DNA of 5,944 bases, from positions 1 through 5,944 of the forward strand of contig CAIPGJ010000555.1 in assembly GCA_903864555.1 (NCBI GenBank). Reading direction: 5' to 3'. The notes under the pieces were generated by a model. The model was not told the origin of the DNA and ran no database searches. It saw only the letters and a program-made list of their open reading frames with translations. Below, in pieces: positions 5,664 through 5,944 of this stretch (its first letter is position 1; each line of letters opens with the position of its first letter). Source of the DNA: an uncultured Pseudomonadota bacterium (GTDB lineage: Bacteria > Pseudomonadota > Gammaproteobacteria > Burkholderiales > SG8-39). A program made the translations under genes and the position numbers.

Positions 5664-5705
5664 TCACCCGGACCAGTATAGCCACAAGGCCATGGGACGC
5701 AGGCC

Positions 5706-5944
5706 CTAGTCCTCAGCGGTGATCTTGTATTCCTTCGCCACCTTGCCCCACTTGGCCAGGTTGTCGGCGATCACCTTGCCGAACTCCTCCGGCGTCAGAT
5801 AGCTGGGCTGGGCGGTGGCGTCATTGAGCCGCTTCACCATCTCCGGCTGGCGCAGGATGTCGTTGATGGCATTGTTCAGCTTCATCACGATGGGGCGGGG
5901 GGTGCCGGCAGGCGCAAGATAGCCCCAGAAGAACTCGCCCTCGA
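5706..5944 (-). CDS. Second Bug-family solute-binding protein, 3' part only
   Basis: The frame is open from the right edge to a TAG at 5708-5706 and gives the last 78 residues of a protein. It begins EGEFFWGYLAPAGTPRP and continues into the helical C-terminus typical of Bug proteins, with a PEEFGKVIADNLAKW segment and an end at ITAED. It aligns without difficulty to the C-terminus of the neighbouring Bug protein (APA-TP-PI--KL near the start, TP--F and a -W-K- near the end), at about one third identity by eye, so the two are family members but not a recent duplication. The real start lies outside the window; the GTG and ATG at 5888-5883 are internal codons. It is transcribed toward the complete Bug gene and probably shares an mRNA with it. 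Confidence 0.88.
   Translation of the reverse strand, partial: EGEFFWGYLAPAGTPRPIVMKLNNAINDILRQPEMVKRLNDATAQPSYLTPEEFGKVIADNLAKWGKVAKEYKITAED

Noticed and set aside
5611..5685. 25-codon N-terminal extension of the complete Bug protein
   Set aside because: It would place charged residues before a perfect signal peptide and would ignore the AGGAGG eight bases before the ATG at 5610.

Overview
The window reads as chromosomal DNA from a high-GC proteobacterium, most likely a betaproteobacterium of the Burkholderiales type. The grounds are a G+C content of roughly two thirds by eye, strong G/C preference at third codon positions, and two adjacent Bug (TctC-like) periplasmic solute-binding proteins, a family greatly expanded in that group. 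The taxonomic call is an inference. No phage, plasmid, insertion sequence, CRISPR array, tRNA or rRNA was recognised.

Layout, left to right. (1) Positions 155-473 hold a broken gene for a small exported BON-domain (OsmY-like) protein. Its signal peptide, half BON domain and Ser/Gly-rich tail lie in three different frames. A very clear intrinsic terminator with a TTCG tetraloop follows. (2) A 62-residue protein with two predicted membrane helices and a GTG start (662-850). (3) A short spacer that carries a diverged second copy of the first 14 codons of the next gene, followed by a perfect 9-bp GC-rich hairpin. (4) A tightly coupled three-gene set on the + strand: an LLM-class flavin oxidoreductase of the MsnO8/YhbW type, an exported alpha/beta hydrolase and a short-chain dehydrogenase. 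Each junction is a 4-base ATGA overlap, so these are very probably one operon. (5) A 62-bp island of only 24% G+C, then a small lipoprotein with a DUF3859-like C-terminus and, 48 bases on, arfB (GGQ-type ribosome rescue hydrolase). (6) On the - strand, converging on arfB, one complete Bug protein gene and the 3' part of a second that runs off the right edge.

How the parts may work together: the oxidoreductase, exported hydrolase and dehydrogenase set looks like a small accessory metabolic operon, but its substrate cannot be read from the sequence. The two Bug genes are expected to bind small organic acids in the periplasm; no TctA/TctB membrane partners are visible here. arfB is a housekeeping translation-rescue gene. 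I did not find a convincing new defence or mobile system. The points most worth a second look are the duplicated 5' end of the oxidoreductase gene, the isolated AT-rich island before the lipoprotein, and the uncharacterised two-helix membrane protein.
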